64,000 nt of DNA, taken from contig NZ_JAHEVJ010000002.1 in assembly GCF_018599245.1 (NCBI RefSeq), positions 432,015 to 496,014 of the forward strand, in the 5' to 3' direction. Source of the stretch: Aliiroseovarius lamellibrachiae. Its GTDB lineage: Bacteria; Pseudomonadota; Alphaproteobacteria; Rhodobacterales; Rhodobacteraceae. Below the pieces are notes generated by a model. The model did not search any database. It had not been told where the DNA came from and was given only the letters and a program-made list of their open reading frames with translations. The position numbers and the translations under genes were made by a program. Shown one piece after another: positions 26,614 to 35,772 of the stretch (within the stretch, counting starts at the first letter, position 1; the number at the start of each line of letters is the position of its first letter).

Positions 26614-28118
26614 GCTTTCAACTCCGGCATCACGCGTGCAACAAGATCCGCTGCAAAGGCGGCATCGTCAGGGGCGGTGGCCATCACCTCTCCCCATTCA
26701 CGCGTGGTTTCACTGTCAATTTTTGTGGTGGCGTCAATGCCCATTTTGCCCGCAAGCCCGGGTTGAGGAGAGGCAAAATCGAGATAATCCATCGGGGTGT
26801 TCTCAATCATCATCACATCCCGCGATGGATCCATGCGCGTGGCCAGTGCCCATGCAATATCGTCCCAGTTTCGCGGATCAATGTCATCGTCCACCACGAT
26901 GATCATCTTGGTATAGCTGAACTGTGGCAGCATTCCCCACAAGGCCATCATCACCCGGCGGGCTTGCCCCGGATAGCGTTTGTTGATGCTGACGACAGCC
27001 ATACGATAGGAACATGCGGCAGGCGGCAACCAAATGTCTTTGATTTCAGGGATCTGTGCACGCATTGTCGGCAAGGCCAGCTTGTTGAAAACCTCGCCTA
27101 TGATCGCCGGTTCATCCGGTGGGCGTCCTGTATAGGTCGACAGATAGAGCGGATCTTTGCGATGTGTGATCCCCGTGACATGCATCACAGGAAAGGGTTC
27201 CGCGGGATTGTAATACCCGGTGTGATCGCCAAAGGGGCCTTCGGGTGCCGTGTCTGTTGGTGACACCCATCCCTCCAGAATGATCTCGGCCTCGGCTGGC
27301 ACCATCAACGGCACGGTTTTGGCCGCAACCAACCGGGGGCGTGTGTCGTTTAACGCACCTGCAAAGGTCAGCTCTGATACGCTTTCCGGAAGCGGAAGGG
27401 CCGCCGACAGCAATGTTGCGGGATCTGCGCCCAAGACAATGGCAATCGGCGTTTTCTCACCTTCACGCGCCCAACTTTGGTGATGGGCCGCGCCGCCACG
27501 ATGGGGCAACCAGCGCATAATCACCCGGTTGTGATCCAACACCTGCGCGCGGTACACCCCGGCATTATAGGTTGCGACATCCCCTGCCTCTGTGCCGTGG
27601 GGCCGGGTGACAACAACGGGCCACGTGATCAGCGGTCCTGCATCTCCCGGCCAATGGGTTTGCACAGGGATGGCGGATAAATCGACGTCATTCTCGGTCT
27701 TGACCACCTGCTGCACGGGCGCAGATTTGACAATTTTAGGCCGCGTGGAAAGGGCTGCTTTTAACATGGGCCACCGCGACAGAGCATCGCGCAAACCATC
27801 CGGCGGCGTAGGCGCGCGCAAGGCGGCAAGAAAGGCGCCCAGATCATCCAGTTTGTCCAATGTAATGCCCAGCCCGGCGGCCACGCGGGCGGTTGTTCCA
27901 AAAAGATTGGTGATCACGGGCGTATCTGATGGTGTGCCAGTGTCGATCATCGGTTGATCAAACCGCAACACCGGCCCACCGGCTTCCAGCACCATGCGAT
28001 GGACAGCCGTCATCTGGTGGCGTGTGGCGACGGGCTCTGGCACAGAGGTCAGCTGGTTTGTTTCATTGCACCAGTCCAGAAAACTGCGCAAACTTGGAAA
28101 TGGTGGAAGCTCGCGCAA
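26610..28118 (-). CDS. ubiD: UbiD-family decarboxylase
   Basis: The protein has 502 residues from a TTG at 28116-28118. That start is chosen because GAGGAG lies 7 bases upstream and the family sequence begins there (RELPPFPSLRSFLDW). A longer open frame reaches 28283, but it would cross the FNR-like box. UbiD features are ITNLFGTTARVAAGLG, the central EGPFGDHTGYYNP with the prenyl-FMN-site glutamate region, and DDDIDPRNWDDIAWALATR. The expected reaction is decarboxylation of 3-polyprenyl-4-hydroxybenzoate in ubiquinone synthesis. Pairing with ubiX and opposite ubiTUV supports this. Confidence 0.92.
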   Translation of the reverse strand: MRELPPFPSLRSFLDWCNETNQLTSVPEPVATRHQMTAVHRMVLEAGGPVLRFDQPMIDTGTPSDTPVITNLFGTTARVAAGLGITLDKLDDLGAFLAALRAPTPPDGLRDALSRWPMLKAALSTRPKIVKSAPVQQVVKTENDVDLSAIPVQTHWPGDAGPLITWPVVVTRPHGTEAGDVATYNAGVYRAQVLDHNRVIMRWLPHRGGAAHHQSWAREGEKTPIAIVLGADPATLLSAALPLPESVSELTFAGALNDTRPRLVAAKTVPLMVPAEAEIILEGWVSPTDTAPEGPFGDHTGYYNPAEPFPVMHVTGITHRKDPLYLSTYTGRPPDEPAIIGEVFNKLALPTMRAQIPEIKDIWLPPAACSYRMAVVSINKRYPGQARRVMMALWGMLPQFSYTKMIIVVDDDIDPRNWDDIAWALATRMDPSRDVMMIENTPMDYLDFASPQPGLAGKMGIDATTKIDSETTREWGEVMATAPDDAAFAADLVARVMPELKA

Positions 28119-28175
28119 GAGGCCACTCCTCAATTCGATTTTTCCAGCATGTAACAGCAAAAAAATATCGGTGAT

Positions 28176-28189
28176 TTGACAATCGTCAA
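28176..28189. promoter_or_regulatory. FNR/DNR-type box between ubiDX and ubiTUV
   Basis: TTGAC-aatc-GTCAA is a perfect 5-bp dyad with a 4-base spacer, matching the CRP/FNR-family consensus TTGAY-N4-RTCAA. It lies 58 bases from the ubiD start and 86 bases from the ubiT start in the divergent gap. An oxygen- or NO-sensing FNR-like protein could act on both operons. Confidence 0.7.
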
Positions 28190-28274
28190 CTCGGGCGCAT
28201 TTGCAACCGCGTAGCAAGGGCGGGTTGAACGCCACATTTTCCGGAAAAATGCGGCTGGGAAAAAGGAACACCAT

Positions 28275-28817
28275 TTGACCCAATCCTCAATGCCAATTCC
28301 CAAAGTGCCGCCGCTGGTCGCGCGCGCGCTGCGGGTGATGCCGTTGGCGCCATTGTCCATGTCTCTTACGGCTTACTCAAAACGGGTGGCCACCCATCAT
28401 CCAAGTCTGTTTCGTCGGTTGGGCGAACATGACCATGCGTGCTTTGTGCTGGATCCAACGGATCTGCCGTTTGTGATTGAGCTGGAGCCAAATGGCGGCG
28501 TGCCACGCATCAAGGTCGTGAGGGGGCAGGGCGTGGGGGATGCGCGCATTGCCGGGCCAATTGCCGCCTTGCTGGGTCTTGTCCACGGGGCCTTTGATGG
28601 TGATGCGCTGTTCTTTTCTCGCGACTTGCTGATTGAAGGGGACACATCCGCGGCGCTTGCTTTGCGCAATGCGGTCGATGATGCCGAACTGGATTTGTCA
28701 GAGGAAATCACCCAATTGACTGGCCCCATGGCCAAACCGCTTCAACGCGCATTTGGGTTTTTGGAACGTCGCACCGGTGTTTACCTGTCACGACCAGAGG
28801 AGGCCGAGGCATGGTGA
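28275..28817 (+). CDS. ubiT: UbiT-like SCP2 lipid carrier for O2-independent ubiquinone synthesis
   Basis: The protein has 180 residues from a TTG at 28275 with AAAAGGAAC upstream; an ATG five codons later is an alternative. The body is an SCP2 sterol-carrier domain (ELEPNGGVPRIKVVRGQGV, then DARIAGPIAALLGLVHGAFDGDALFFSRDL across residues ~89-118). Known UbiT binds quinone intermediates and works with the UbiU-UbiV hydroxylase without oxygen. It is followed directly by ubiU (overlap) and ubiV. Confidence 0.88.
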   Translation: MTQSSMPIPKVPPLVARALRVMPLAPLSMSLTAYSKRVATHHPSLFRRLGEHDHACFVLDPTDLPFVIELEPNGGVPRIKVVRGQGVGDARIAGPIAALLGLVHGAFDGDALFFSRDLLIEGDTSAALALRNAVDDAELDLSEEITQLTGPMAKPLQRAFGFLERRTGVYLSRPEEAEAW

Positions 28818-29794
28818 TGGAAATTGTTTGTCCAGCCGGCACGCCAGCCGCCTTGCGGGCCGCGGTAAAAGCCGGGGCCCATACCGTCTATTGTGGCTTT
28901 GCGGATGAGACCAACGCGCGGAATTTTCCGGGGTTGAATTTTGATCGTGCCGAGATGCGCGAGGGCATTGCCTTTGCCCATGCGCAGGGATCCAAAGTGC
29001 TGATTGCGATCAACACATTCCCGCGCGCAGGCGACGAGGCGATTTGGCATCGGGCCGTGTCTGACGCGGCCAGCTCGGGCGCTGATGCGGTGATCCTGGC
29101 GGACCCGGGCCTGTTGGATTACGCCGCGCGCAATCATCCCGAACTTCGCCGCCACCTGTCTGTTCAGGCCGCTGCGGCGAATGCGGATATGATCAACTTT
29201 TATGCAGAGACATTTGGCGTGAAACGCGTGGTTTTGCCTCGGGTTCTGTCCGTCCCTGAAATCGCCGCGATCAACGCCGAAACCGAGGTGGAAACCGAAG
29301 TGTTTGTCTTTGGTGGGCTGTGTGTCATGGCCGAAGGGCGCTGTTCACTGTCATCATATGCCACCGGCCGGTCACCCAATATGAACGGTGTCTGCTCGCC
29401 CGCGAGCCACGTCGAGTATCACGATGATGACGGTGTCTTGGATGCCCGTTTGGGTGGCTACACAATCCACCGCGTCGGCAAAGAAGATGCCGCCCCTTAT
29501 CCGACCCTGTGCAAAGGCTGCTTTAGTGCGGGGGACGCTACCGGGCATTTGTTTGAGGATCCGGTCAGCCTGAACGCCGAACAACTGATCCCTCAGCTAC
29601 AAAAGGCCGGTGTCACGGCGCTTAAAATCGAAGGGCGGCAACGGTCACGATCATATGTGGCCCAAGTGGTGCGCAACTTCCGTGCGGCTGTGGATGCGCT
29701 TGAGGCGGGGCAGCCGATGCCCGAAGGCATGCTCGCGCGCTTGTCCGAAGGGCAGGCGATGACCACCGGTGCTTACAAGAAAACATGGAGATAA
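28811..29794 (+). CDS. ubiU: UbiU, U32-family hydroxylase subunit
   Basis: The protein has 327 residues of the U32 peptidase-like family. The start ATG at 28811 has GAGGAGG 8 bases upstream. Iron-sulfur cysteines expected from E. coli UbiU are present in FGGLCVMAEGRC, NGVCSP and LCKGCFSAGD. UbiU and UbiV form a 4Fe-4S heterodimer that hydroxylates the quinone ring without O2. The C-terminus (LKIEGRQRS, YVAQVVRNFRAAVDAL) matches the family. It overlaps ubiT by 7 bases. Confidence 0.92.
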   Translation: MVMEIVCPAGTPAALRAAVKAGAHTVYCGFADETNARNFPGLNFDRAEMREGIAFAHAQGSKVLIAINTFPRAGDEAIWHRAVSDAASSGADAVILADPGLLDYAARNHPELRRHLSVQAAAANADMINFYAETFGVKRVVLPRVLSVPEIAAINAETEVETEVFVFGGLCVMAEGRCSLSSYATGRSPNMNGVCSPASHVEYHDDDGVLDARLGGYTIHRVGKEDAAPYPTLCKGCFSAGDATGHLFEDPVSLNAEQLIPQLQKAGVTALKIEGRQRSRSYVAQVVRNFRAAVDALEAGQPMPEGMLARLSEGQAMTTGAYKKTWR

Positions 29795-29798
29795 GCCG

Positions 29799-30704
29799 AT
29801 GGAATTGACCGTAGGACCAAATCAGTTTTTCTGGAGCGCGGAGCGCTGGGCATCCTTTTATGATGCGCTGGCATCGGCCCCTGTTGATCGGGTTGTGTTG
29901 GGCGAGCTGGTCTGCTCAAAACGGTTGCCTTTTTATCAGGCACGCATTCCGGATGCGGTGGCAACCTTGCTGGAGGCAGGGAAGCAGGTCTCATTGACCA
30001 GCTTGGCTTTGGTAACATTGAAACGCGAACGCAAGCAGGCGGCGGAACTGTCTGATATGGGGGTTGAGGTTGAGATTAACGACCTGACGGCTTTGACCTA
30101 TTTGCCTGAAAATGCACCATTTTCTGTTGGCCCATTGGTGAATGTTTACAATGAAGGCACGTTGTCGTGGCTGGCGTCGCGGGGGGCCAAACGGGTGTGC
30201 CTGCCGCCAGAGTTGCCCTTGGGGTCCGTCAGTGTTCTGGCGAAAGCTGGTGCTGATCTGGGCGTGGCGATTGAGGTCTGGGGCCATGGTCGCGTGCCGC
30301 TGGCCATTTCGGGCCGTTGCTACCACGCGCGTATGCATGGGCGGGCCAAAGACAATTGCCAATTTGCATGTGAGGATGATGCGGATGGGCTGGATGTGCG
30401 CACGCTGGAAGACCAGCCGTTTCTGACAATGAACGGCGTGCAGACCCTGTCTGACACCTATGCCTGCGCCGTGCATCAAATCGACTCTTTGAAAGAGGCC
30501 GGTGTCACCGCGTTGCGCCTGTCACCACAATCCAATGGGTTTGTCGAGATTTGTCAGATGTATCGCGACCTGCTGGAGGGAGAAAAAACCGCGGATGTCA
30601 TCGCGCGTGACATTCAGGAGATGGATGAAAATATCCGTCTGTCAGATGGTTTTTTAACCGGGGATCGAGGGGTCGATTGGTCTGGGCACTCATTGGTCCG
30701 ATAA
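29799..30704 (+). CDS. ubiV: UbiV, U32-family hydroxylase subunit
   Basis: The protein has 301 residues from the ATG at 29799, which follows GGAGATAAG; upstream in-frame codons overlap ubiU. The four iron-sulfur cysteines of E. coli UbiV are matched: C39 in ELVCSKR at the same position, and those in SGRCYHARMHGRAKDNCQFAC. With UbiU it forms the oxygen-independent ubiquinone hydroxylase. The FNR-type box upstream of ubiT suggests induction under low oxygen. Confidence 0.92.
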   Translation: MELTVGPNQFFWSAERWASFYDALASAPVDRVVLGELVCSKRLPFYQARIPDAVATLLEAGKQVSLTSLALVTLKRERKQAAELSDMGVEVEINDLTALTYLPENAPFSVGPLVNVYNEGTLSWLASRGAKRVCLPPELPLGSVSVLAKAGADLGVAIEVWGHGRVPLAISGRCYHARMHGRAKDNCQFACEDDADGLDVRTLEDQPFLTMNGVQTLSDTYACAVHQIDSLKEAGVTALRLSPQSNGFVEICQMYRDLLEGEKTADVIARDIQEMDENIRLSDGFLTGDRGVDWSGHSLVR

Positions 30705-30716
30705 GCGAAGGATAGG

Positions 30717-31232
30717 ATGATGAAAATTGCGCGTGTGACATCGCAAAAACAAGGCGAAACAGATCGACTTCTGAGCGCGCTTGTCGCGCGGTTGCAAGCC
30801 AAGGGGGTCGCCTTGGCGGGGATCGTGAAAGATCTTAGTCACGAAAGCAGCTTTGAAAATGGCTGTGACATGAAGGTGCAGGTTTTACCCAAGGGTCCGG
30901 TTATTCAAATTACCCAAAATCTTGGCGCGGGCTCTGATGCCTGCCGGTTGGATCCAAGTGCAATTGCCGAGGCGGTCACGCGGGTTGAAGGCGGTACGTT
31001 GGAGGGGGCGGCGCTGTTTATCCTTAACAAATTCGGACCAGAGGAAGTCGCCGGCCGCGGGTTCGTGTCCGCCATTGGCCGTGCCGTTCAATTGGGTATT
31101 CCGGTTCTGGTTGGTGTCAGCGGTGCCAGCTGTGCAAGTTTTGATGCATTCGCAGGGGGGCTGGCCGAGGAGTTGCCGGATGACCCGAACGCCCTTGATG
31201 CCTGGTGCCGAGCTGCGATCACTTTAGCATGA
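30717..31232 (+). CDS. DUF2478 family protein
   Basis: The protein has 171 residues. It begins MMKIARVTSQKQGETDRLLS and has VQVLPKGPVIQITQNLG, a basic-acidic LFILNKFGPEEVAGRG and PVLVGVSGASCASFDAFAGG, as in DUF2478, a group placed near molybdenum- and nitrogen-related genes. It resembles a nucleotide-binding fold without a standard P-loop. Function is unknown. Its place 12 bases after ubiV and 18 bases before nnrS suggests a job in anaerobic respiration, perhaps in molybdoenzyme or denitrification metabolism. Confidence 0.8.
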   Translation: MMKIARVTSQKQGETDRLLSALVARLQAKGVALAGIVKDLSHESSFENGCDMKVQVLPKGPVIQITQNLGAGSDACRLDPSAIAEAVTRVEGGTLEGAALFILNKFGPEEVAGRGFVSAIGRAVQLGIPVLVGVSGASCASFDAFAGGLAEELPDDPNALDAWCRAAITLA

Positions 31233-31250
31233 TGGCCTTCGCGTGACCCC

Positions 31251-32489
31251 ATGAGCACACAACCAGCAAAGCCACAAAAGTCGTCGTCGGAACGCGTGCG
31301 CGGTTGGTCAGGCCCGGCGATCCTGTCTTACGGGTATCGTCCATTTTTTATGGGCGCGGGAATTTGGGCTGTTCTTGCAATGCTGTATTGGATTGTCATT
31401 CTGTCCAATGAGACGGCGTATTGGTCCCTGTTTTTCCCGCTCGACTGGCATGCACATGAGATGTTGTTTGGATATCTGGGTGCGGTTCTGGCAGGTTTCT
31501 TGTTGACTGCGGTGCCCAACTGGACCGGACGATTGCCTATCGTTGGCTGGCCTGTCGCGGCATTGTTCGCGTTGTGGCTTTTGGGGCGGCTCGCGATTGG
31601 GGTGTCCCAATTTCTGTCACCGGGGATCGCTGGGGTATTGGATCTTTTGCTGCCCACGGCATTGACCCTTTCCATCGGTCGAGAAATCTGGGCCGGTAAA
31701 AACTGGCGCAACCTCCCCCTTTTGGCGCTTTATTTTCTGTTTGGGGTCGCGAATTTGGTGTTCCATGTCGAGGCCGCTTTGGGGCGTGTCGCCGCCGAAG
31801 CCATTGGGTTTCGTCTTGGCTTGGGTGTGGCGGTCGTGTTGCTTAGCCTGGTCGGAGGGCGGATCATCCCGAGCTTCACCCGAAACTGGTTGGTCAAACA
31901 GGGACACAAAGCGCGCCCGGCGCCGTTTAACGCCATTGATCGCGCCGCTTTGGCGGTCACGCTGCCTTCTTTGGCGGCATGGATCATTTGGCCCGATCAT
32001 ATCGGCGTGTCATATTTATGCGCGATTGCCGGGGTTGCCCATCTTGTTCGATGGTCGCGCTGGGCGGGGTGGCAGACACGATCTGAACCTATGTTGTGGA
32101 TCTTGCACCTTGGCTATCTCTTTGTTCCACTGGGATTTTTGGCGGTGTGCCTTGCGGGGCTTGGCGTCCCGTTCAGCCCGATGATTGGGGCGCAACATCT
32201 TTGGATGGCCGGGGCAATCGGGGTGACATCCTTGGCGATTATGTCGCGGGCAAGCTTGGCCCATGCCGGTCGAAAACCAGTTGCCAACCGTGCGATCACC
32301 ACCTCATATTGCCTTGTTTTGGCATCGGTTGTGCTGCGATTTTTTGCGGCCTTTGGTGCAAGCACGGGAAGCATTATGGCCGTCTCAGCCCTGTTGTGGA
32401 GCACCGGGTTTCTTGTTTTTACGGTCACTTATTTCCCAATTCTCACAAAAAGCACCGCAAAAACGCATCGTCAGAATCGGGTAAGATAA
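31251..32489 (+). CDS. nnrS: NnrS family membrane protein
   Basis: The protein has 412 residues with about 12 hydrophobic segments. It has the family start ILSYGYRPFFMGAGIWAVLAM, the histidine-containing DWHAHEMLFGYLGAVLAGFL and GGRIIPSFTRNWL. NnrS is a haem- and copper-containing inner-membrane protein linked to tolerance of nitric oxide. It ends the ubiT-ubiU-ubiV-DUF2478 operon. No nitrate, nitrite or NO reductase genes are in the window, so the link to denitrification is by family and regulation only. Confidence 0.92.
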   Translation: MSTQPAKPQKSSSERVRGWSGPAILSYGYRPFFMGAGIWAVLAMLYWIVILSNETAYWSLFFPLDWHAHEMLFGYLGAVLAGFLLTAVPNWTGRLPIVGWPVAALFALWLLGRLAIGVSQFLSPGIAGVLDLLLPTALTLSIGREIWAGKNWRNLPLLALYFLFGVANLVFHVEAALGRVAAEAIGFRLGLGVAVVLLSLVGGRIIPSFTRNWLVKQGHKARPAPFNAIDRAALAVTLPSLAAWIIWPDHIGVSYLCAIAGVAHLVRWSRWAGWQTRSEPMLWILHLGYLFVPLGFLAVCLAGLGVPFSPMIGAQHLWMAGAIGVTSLAIMSRASLAHAGRKPVANRAITTSYCLVLASVVLRFFAAFGASTGSIMAVSALLWSTGFLVFTVTYFPILTKSTAKTHRQNRVR

Positions 32490-32706
32490 TGCGTATTCCG
32501 CCCAAGTATCGGCGCAGGTTTTGATCTTGGAATAGGTCAAAAACGATCCTCAAAAACAGGTTTTTTACAAGCTGACTGGTCCATTGGGTTAGGTTGACAG
32601 GTCGAATTCGAAGTGGTGAGCTTATTGATATCTAGTTGAATTTCCTGAGTTGTGGTGGTGGAAACGGCCAAAACTCTACCGTGGGCCCGGGCGCAAAACG
32701 CGCAAT

Positions 32707-32730
32707 TTCTTGTGGGTCATGTCACAAGAA
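32707..32730. promoter_or_regulatory. Perfect 8-bp inverted repeat upstream of the small lipoprotein gene
   Basis: TTCTTGTG-N8-CACAAGAA is a symmetric dyad 58 bases before the lipoprotein start. It could be an operator or an RNA hairpin; no regulator is assigned. The remainder of the 298-base gap between 32489 and 32788 shows no gene. Confidence 0.4.
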
Positions 32731-32787
32731 CACCCGTGCCCGCCCGTCGCATTTAACAAGCGTTTCCACATTAAGGAGGGGATTGTT

Positions 32788-33033
32788 ATGTTTAAAATGT
32801 CATTGATTACGGCAACTGCCTGTGTGGTTCTTGCCGGGTGTGAAGTGGAAGAGGTTGAAAAGCAACCAGCCGCAACAGCGCCAGAGTATTACCCATGCCG
32901 CAAAGTGCCAGAAGCCTTGAAAACAGCGGATGCGCTGTTGAGAAACCCATCGCGATTGTCGGCGAATGAACGGGCGTATTGGTATTCACGCCAAGACCGT
33001 TTGGTGAAACGCGCATGGGATTGCAAAGGATAA
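32788..33033 (+). CDS. Small lipoprotein of unknown function
   Basis: The protein has 81 residues from the ATG at 32788, which has a strong AAGGAGGG 7 bases upstream; a longer frame from 32650 lacks a site. The N-terminus is a lipoprotein signal (MFKMSLITATACVVLAGCE) with lipobox LAGC. The mature part (~64 residues) is acidic, then basic, and has YYPCRKVPEALKTAD and two cysteines at C54-C79 spacing. A strong terminator follows at 33062. Function is not recognised. Confidence 0.8.
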   Translation: MFKMSLITATACVVLAGCEVEEVEKQPAATAPEYYPCRKVPEALKTADALLRNPSRLSANERAYWYSRQDRLVKRAWDCKG

Positions 33034-33061
33034 ACACGGTTCAACCGGGACTTTGAACAGG

Positions 33062-33093
33062 CGCCAGACCGGCTATGTTGGTCTGGCGTTTTT
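33062..33093 (+). terminator. Intrinsic terminator after the lipoprotein gene
   Basis: CGCCAGACC-N9-GGTCTGGCG is a perfect 9-bp GC-rich stem followed by five T residues, the textbook form. Confidence 0.9.
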
Positions 33094-33715
33094 ATGTGTA
33101 TCGCAGTTAGGGCGCAGACAGAGCGGATTTGTGGCGGAAGAACAGCGACCTCAATATTGAGTGAGTCCCCGATTTCCTTGATCACACTCGGGTCACGCCG
33201 AAAAACCAACAACCTCGCAAATATACGCCCGCGGGATCATTAGTCCCTTATATTAACAAAAGATATCCAAAGGGTTTAGCTGCGGGGTTTTCGGAGCAAA
33301 GCCCATTGAAAGTCTTGGAAAAAAACCGATTTTCCCAATTAGGGTTTAATGCGAAATCGACGAGAAAATGACGGCGTTCGAATTTTAGCGTTTTGTATCA
33401 GTCCCTTACGGGGGTGATAGACCAAAGGAATAAGCGCAGCACTGGCCGTAGACCGTCCAATTAATTGAAAATTCAAGGTAAATTCGAGTATCCTGATTTC
33501 CGCAGCCCCAAATAGGGCGTGAAAGACAAAAAATTACAAAGCGCGTGTAAACGCAATTGAGGCGAGCGGTGATCAGTGAGGACTGTACATCGTGATACGC
33601 ACCAAGAGGCGGCTATATTAAGCCTCTTATGAAAAAGCCCGATACTGCGGCTTTCGAAATAACACCAAGGACCGCGTTCCCATCACGATGATGCTATTAG
33701 GTGGGGAAATGAAAA
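33094..33715. other. 622-base noncoding leader before the polysaccharide cluster
   Basis: No credible gene is seen in this AT-richer stretch. It holds several dyads: TATCA...TGATA around a CCC/GGG core near 33398-33421, AAGAGGC-N11-GCCTCTT at 33604-33628, and a following AAGCC...GGCTT hairpin. The unusual length for this compact chromosome suggests a regulatory leader, a small RNA or a complex promoter for the UXS-galE-GT2-GH26 genes. No known riboswitch class could be assigned by eye. Confidence 0.4.
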
Positions 33716-34753
33716 ATGCTTGCTCAATTCAGAAGGGGCCACGCTGCGCAGAAATTGCGCATGCCACATGTGGTGGGTAAAAAAACAATCTTAATTACCG
33801 GCGGGGCAGGGTTCCTTGGATCCCAGTTGTGCCACCGGAAGTTGATAAATGGACATCGTGTTGTTTGCTTGGACAATCTGCAAACGGGACGGATCAGTAA
33901 TATTTCTGATCTCATGCATCATCCAAATTTCAAGTTTATGCACCATGATGTGGTGAACGCCTATGAGATTGGCGAAAAGGTTGATGAGATATTCAATCTT
34001 GCCTGTCCGGCGTCCCCCCCAAAATATCAAATCGATCCAATCCATACGTTTAAGACCAGCGTGATGGGGGCAATCAACGCGCTTGAACTGGCGCGCAAAT
34101 ATGATGCGAAGATTTTCCAAGCCTCGACGTCAGAGGTGTATGGCGACCCAGAGATCAGCCCACAACCCGAAGCCTATCGTGGATGTGTGAACACCTTTGG
34201 CCCGCGTTCCTGTTATGACGAGGGAAAGCGTGCCGCCGAAACTTTGTTTCACGATTACCATGAACGGTATGGCGTGCGGATCCGCATTGGTCGGATCTTC
34301 AACACCTATGGTCCGTACATGGATCCGGATGACGGCCGCGTTGTGTCGAATTTTATCAACCAAGCCCTGCGGGGGCAAAACCTGACAGTTTACGGTCAAG
34401 GGCAACAGACACGGTCTTTTTGCTATGTCGATGATCTGTTGGACGCGATTGAGAGCTTGATGCGCGTGCCTTTGGACGATCGGACCCCGATCAACATTGG
34501 TAACCCCGGCGAATTCACCGTTCTGGAACTGGCGCAAAAGGTGATTGCGATGACCGATACGGGGGTGAAAATCGAACACCGCGACCTTCCGACGGATGAT
34601 CCAAAACAACGCAAACCCGATATTTCTGTGGCGATGGACAAGCTGCGCTGGCAACCAAAGGTTCCGCTTGAAGAGGGGTTGCGAAAAACGATCCATCACT
34701 TCAAAGGGGCCATGGCCAGGGCCCCATTGGCCGAGTTTGCGGTGACGTCATGA
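33716..34753 (+). CDS. UDP-glucuronate decarboxylase (UDP-xylose synthase)-like
   Basis: The protein has 345 residues of the extended SDR family. The start ATG at 33716 has AGGTGGGG 8 bases upstream. It has the NAD motif [14 protein letters not shown], the UXS signature [28 protein letters not shown] and the active-site tyrosine in [14 protein letters not shown]-glucuronate is converted to UDP-xylose. The gene overlaps galE by 4 bases. The first ~22 residues before the Rossmann motif are extra and may not be translated if a later start is used. Confidence 0.88.
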   Translation: MLAQFRRGHAAQKLRMPHVVGKKTILITGGAGFLGSQLCHRKLINGHRVVCLDNLQTGRISNISDLMHHPNFKFMHHDVVNAYEIGEKVDEIFNLACPASPPKYQIDPIHTFKTSVMGAINALELARKYDAKIFQASTSEVYGDPEISPQPEAYRGCVNTFGPRSCYDEGKRAAETLFHDYHERYGVRIRIGRIFNTYGPYMDPDDGRVVSNFINQALRGQNLTVYGQGQQTRSFCYVDDLLDAIESLMRVPLDDRTPINIGNPGEFTVLELAQKVIAMTDTGVKIEHRDLPTDDPKQRKPDISVAMDKLRWQPKVPLEEGLRKTIHHFKGAMARAPLAEFAVTS

Positions 34754-35772
34754 CCCAGCCGATCCCCATTTTAGTTACAGGTGGGGCCGGGTTCATCGGA
34801 AGTCACACCTGTAAACACCTCGCTCAACATGGGTTCCTGCCCGTGACGCTTGATAACCTGTCAACCGGCCATGCGGATGCCGTGCAATGGGGGCCGCTGG
34901 AACGTGCTGATTTGCGCGATGCGGTGGCGGTTGAGGCTGCGATGCGGCGCCATCAAGTCAAACTTGTCATGCATTTTGCCGCCAGCGCCTACGTTGGCGA
35001 GTCCGTGCAAGACCCCGCGCTCTATTATGACAATAACGTCGGCGGAATGATTGGGCTATTGAAGGCCGCTCAGGCCTGTGCCCTTGATAAGATTATCTTT
35101 TCTTCAAGTTGCGCCACCTATGGCGAGCCACAGACATCCCCTGTGTCGGAAACATGCCCACAGATCCCAATGAGCCCGTATGGCCATACCAAATTGATCT
35201 GCGAAGAGATGCTGCAAGCGTATGAACAGGCCTATGGGCTACGCCATGTCGCACTGCGGTATTTCAACGCCGCCGGGTCAGACCCAGAGGGTGTTTTGGC
35301 CGAACGTCATGATCCCGAAACACATCTGATCCCCTTGGCGCTTCTGGCCGCAGCAGGGCAACGCGGGGCGTTGTCAGTGTTTGGCGATGATTACCCAACG
35401 CCAGATGGAAGCTGTGTACGGGACTACATCCATGTTCAGGACTTGGCACATGGGCATCTGTTGGCCGCGCGGTATTTGCTCGAGGGTGGGCCAAGTGTGG
35501 CGCTTAATCTGGGCAGCGGCGTGGGGCAATCTGTGTTTGACGTGATCCATGCCATCGGGCGGATCACTGGACGTCCGGTTCCCTATGATGTGGCGCCGCG
35601 CCGTGCCGGCGATCCCCCTGCGCTATGGGCCTGCGCCCAAAAGGCGAAAGCCGTGCTTGGATTTGAAACGCGGCGTTCAACGCTGGATCACATCATTCAA
35701 GATGCCGCCCCCAGCTTTGGGTTGCCTTGCAACAAAAAGGAGGCATCCCATGTCCGTTTTGTTGCAGAATAA
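34750..35772 (+). CDS. galE: UDP-glucose 4-epimerase
   Basis: The protein has 340 residues. It has [19 protein letters not shown], the [15 protein letters not shown] catalytic serine-threonine region, the [12 protein letters not shown]xxxK pair and [10 protein letters not shown]. It interconverts UDP-glucose and UDP-galactose. The overlap with the UXS gene (ATGA) and a 23-base overlap with the GT2 gene mark one operon making sugar donors for the synthase. Confidence 0.92.
   Translation: MTQPIPILVTGGAGFIGSHTCKHLAQHGFLPVTLDNLSTGHADAVQWGPLERADLRDAVAVEAAMRRHQVKLVMHFAASAYVGESVQDPALYYDNNVGGMIGLLKAAQACALDKIIFSSSCATYGEPQTSPVSETCPQIPMSPYGHTKLICEEMLQAYEQAYGLRHVALRYFNAAGSDPEGVLAERHDPETHLIPLALLAAAGQRGALSVFGDDYPTPDGSCVRDYIHVQDLAHGHLLAARYLLEGGPSVALNLGSGVGQSVFDVIHAIGRITGRPVPYDVAPRRAGDPPALWACAQKAKAVLGFETRRSTLDHIIQDAAPSFGLPCNKKEASHVRFVAE

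Noticed and set aside
28119..28283. Longer UbiD start reaching 28283.
   Set aside because: It would cover the FNR-like box and has no family similarity; a TTG with a good ribosome site at 28118 fits the family start.
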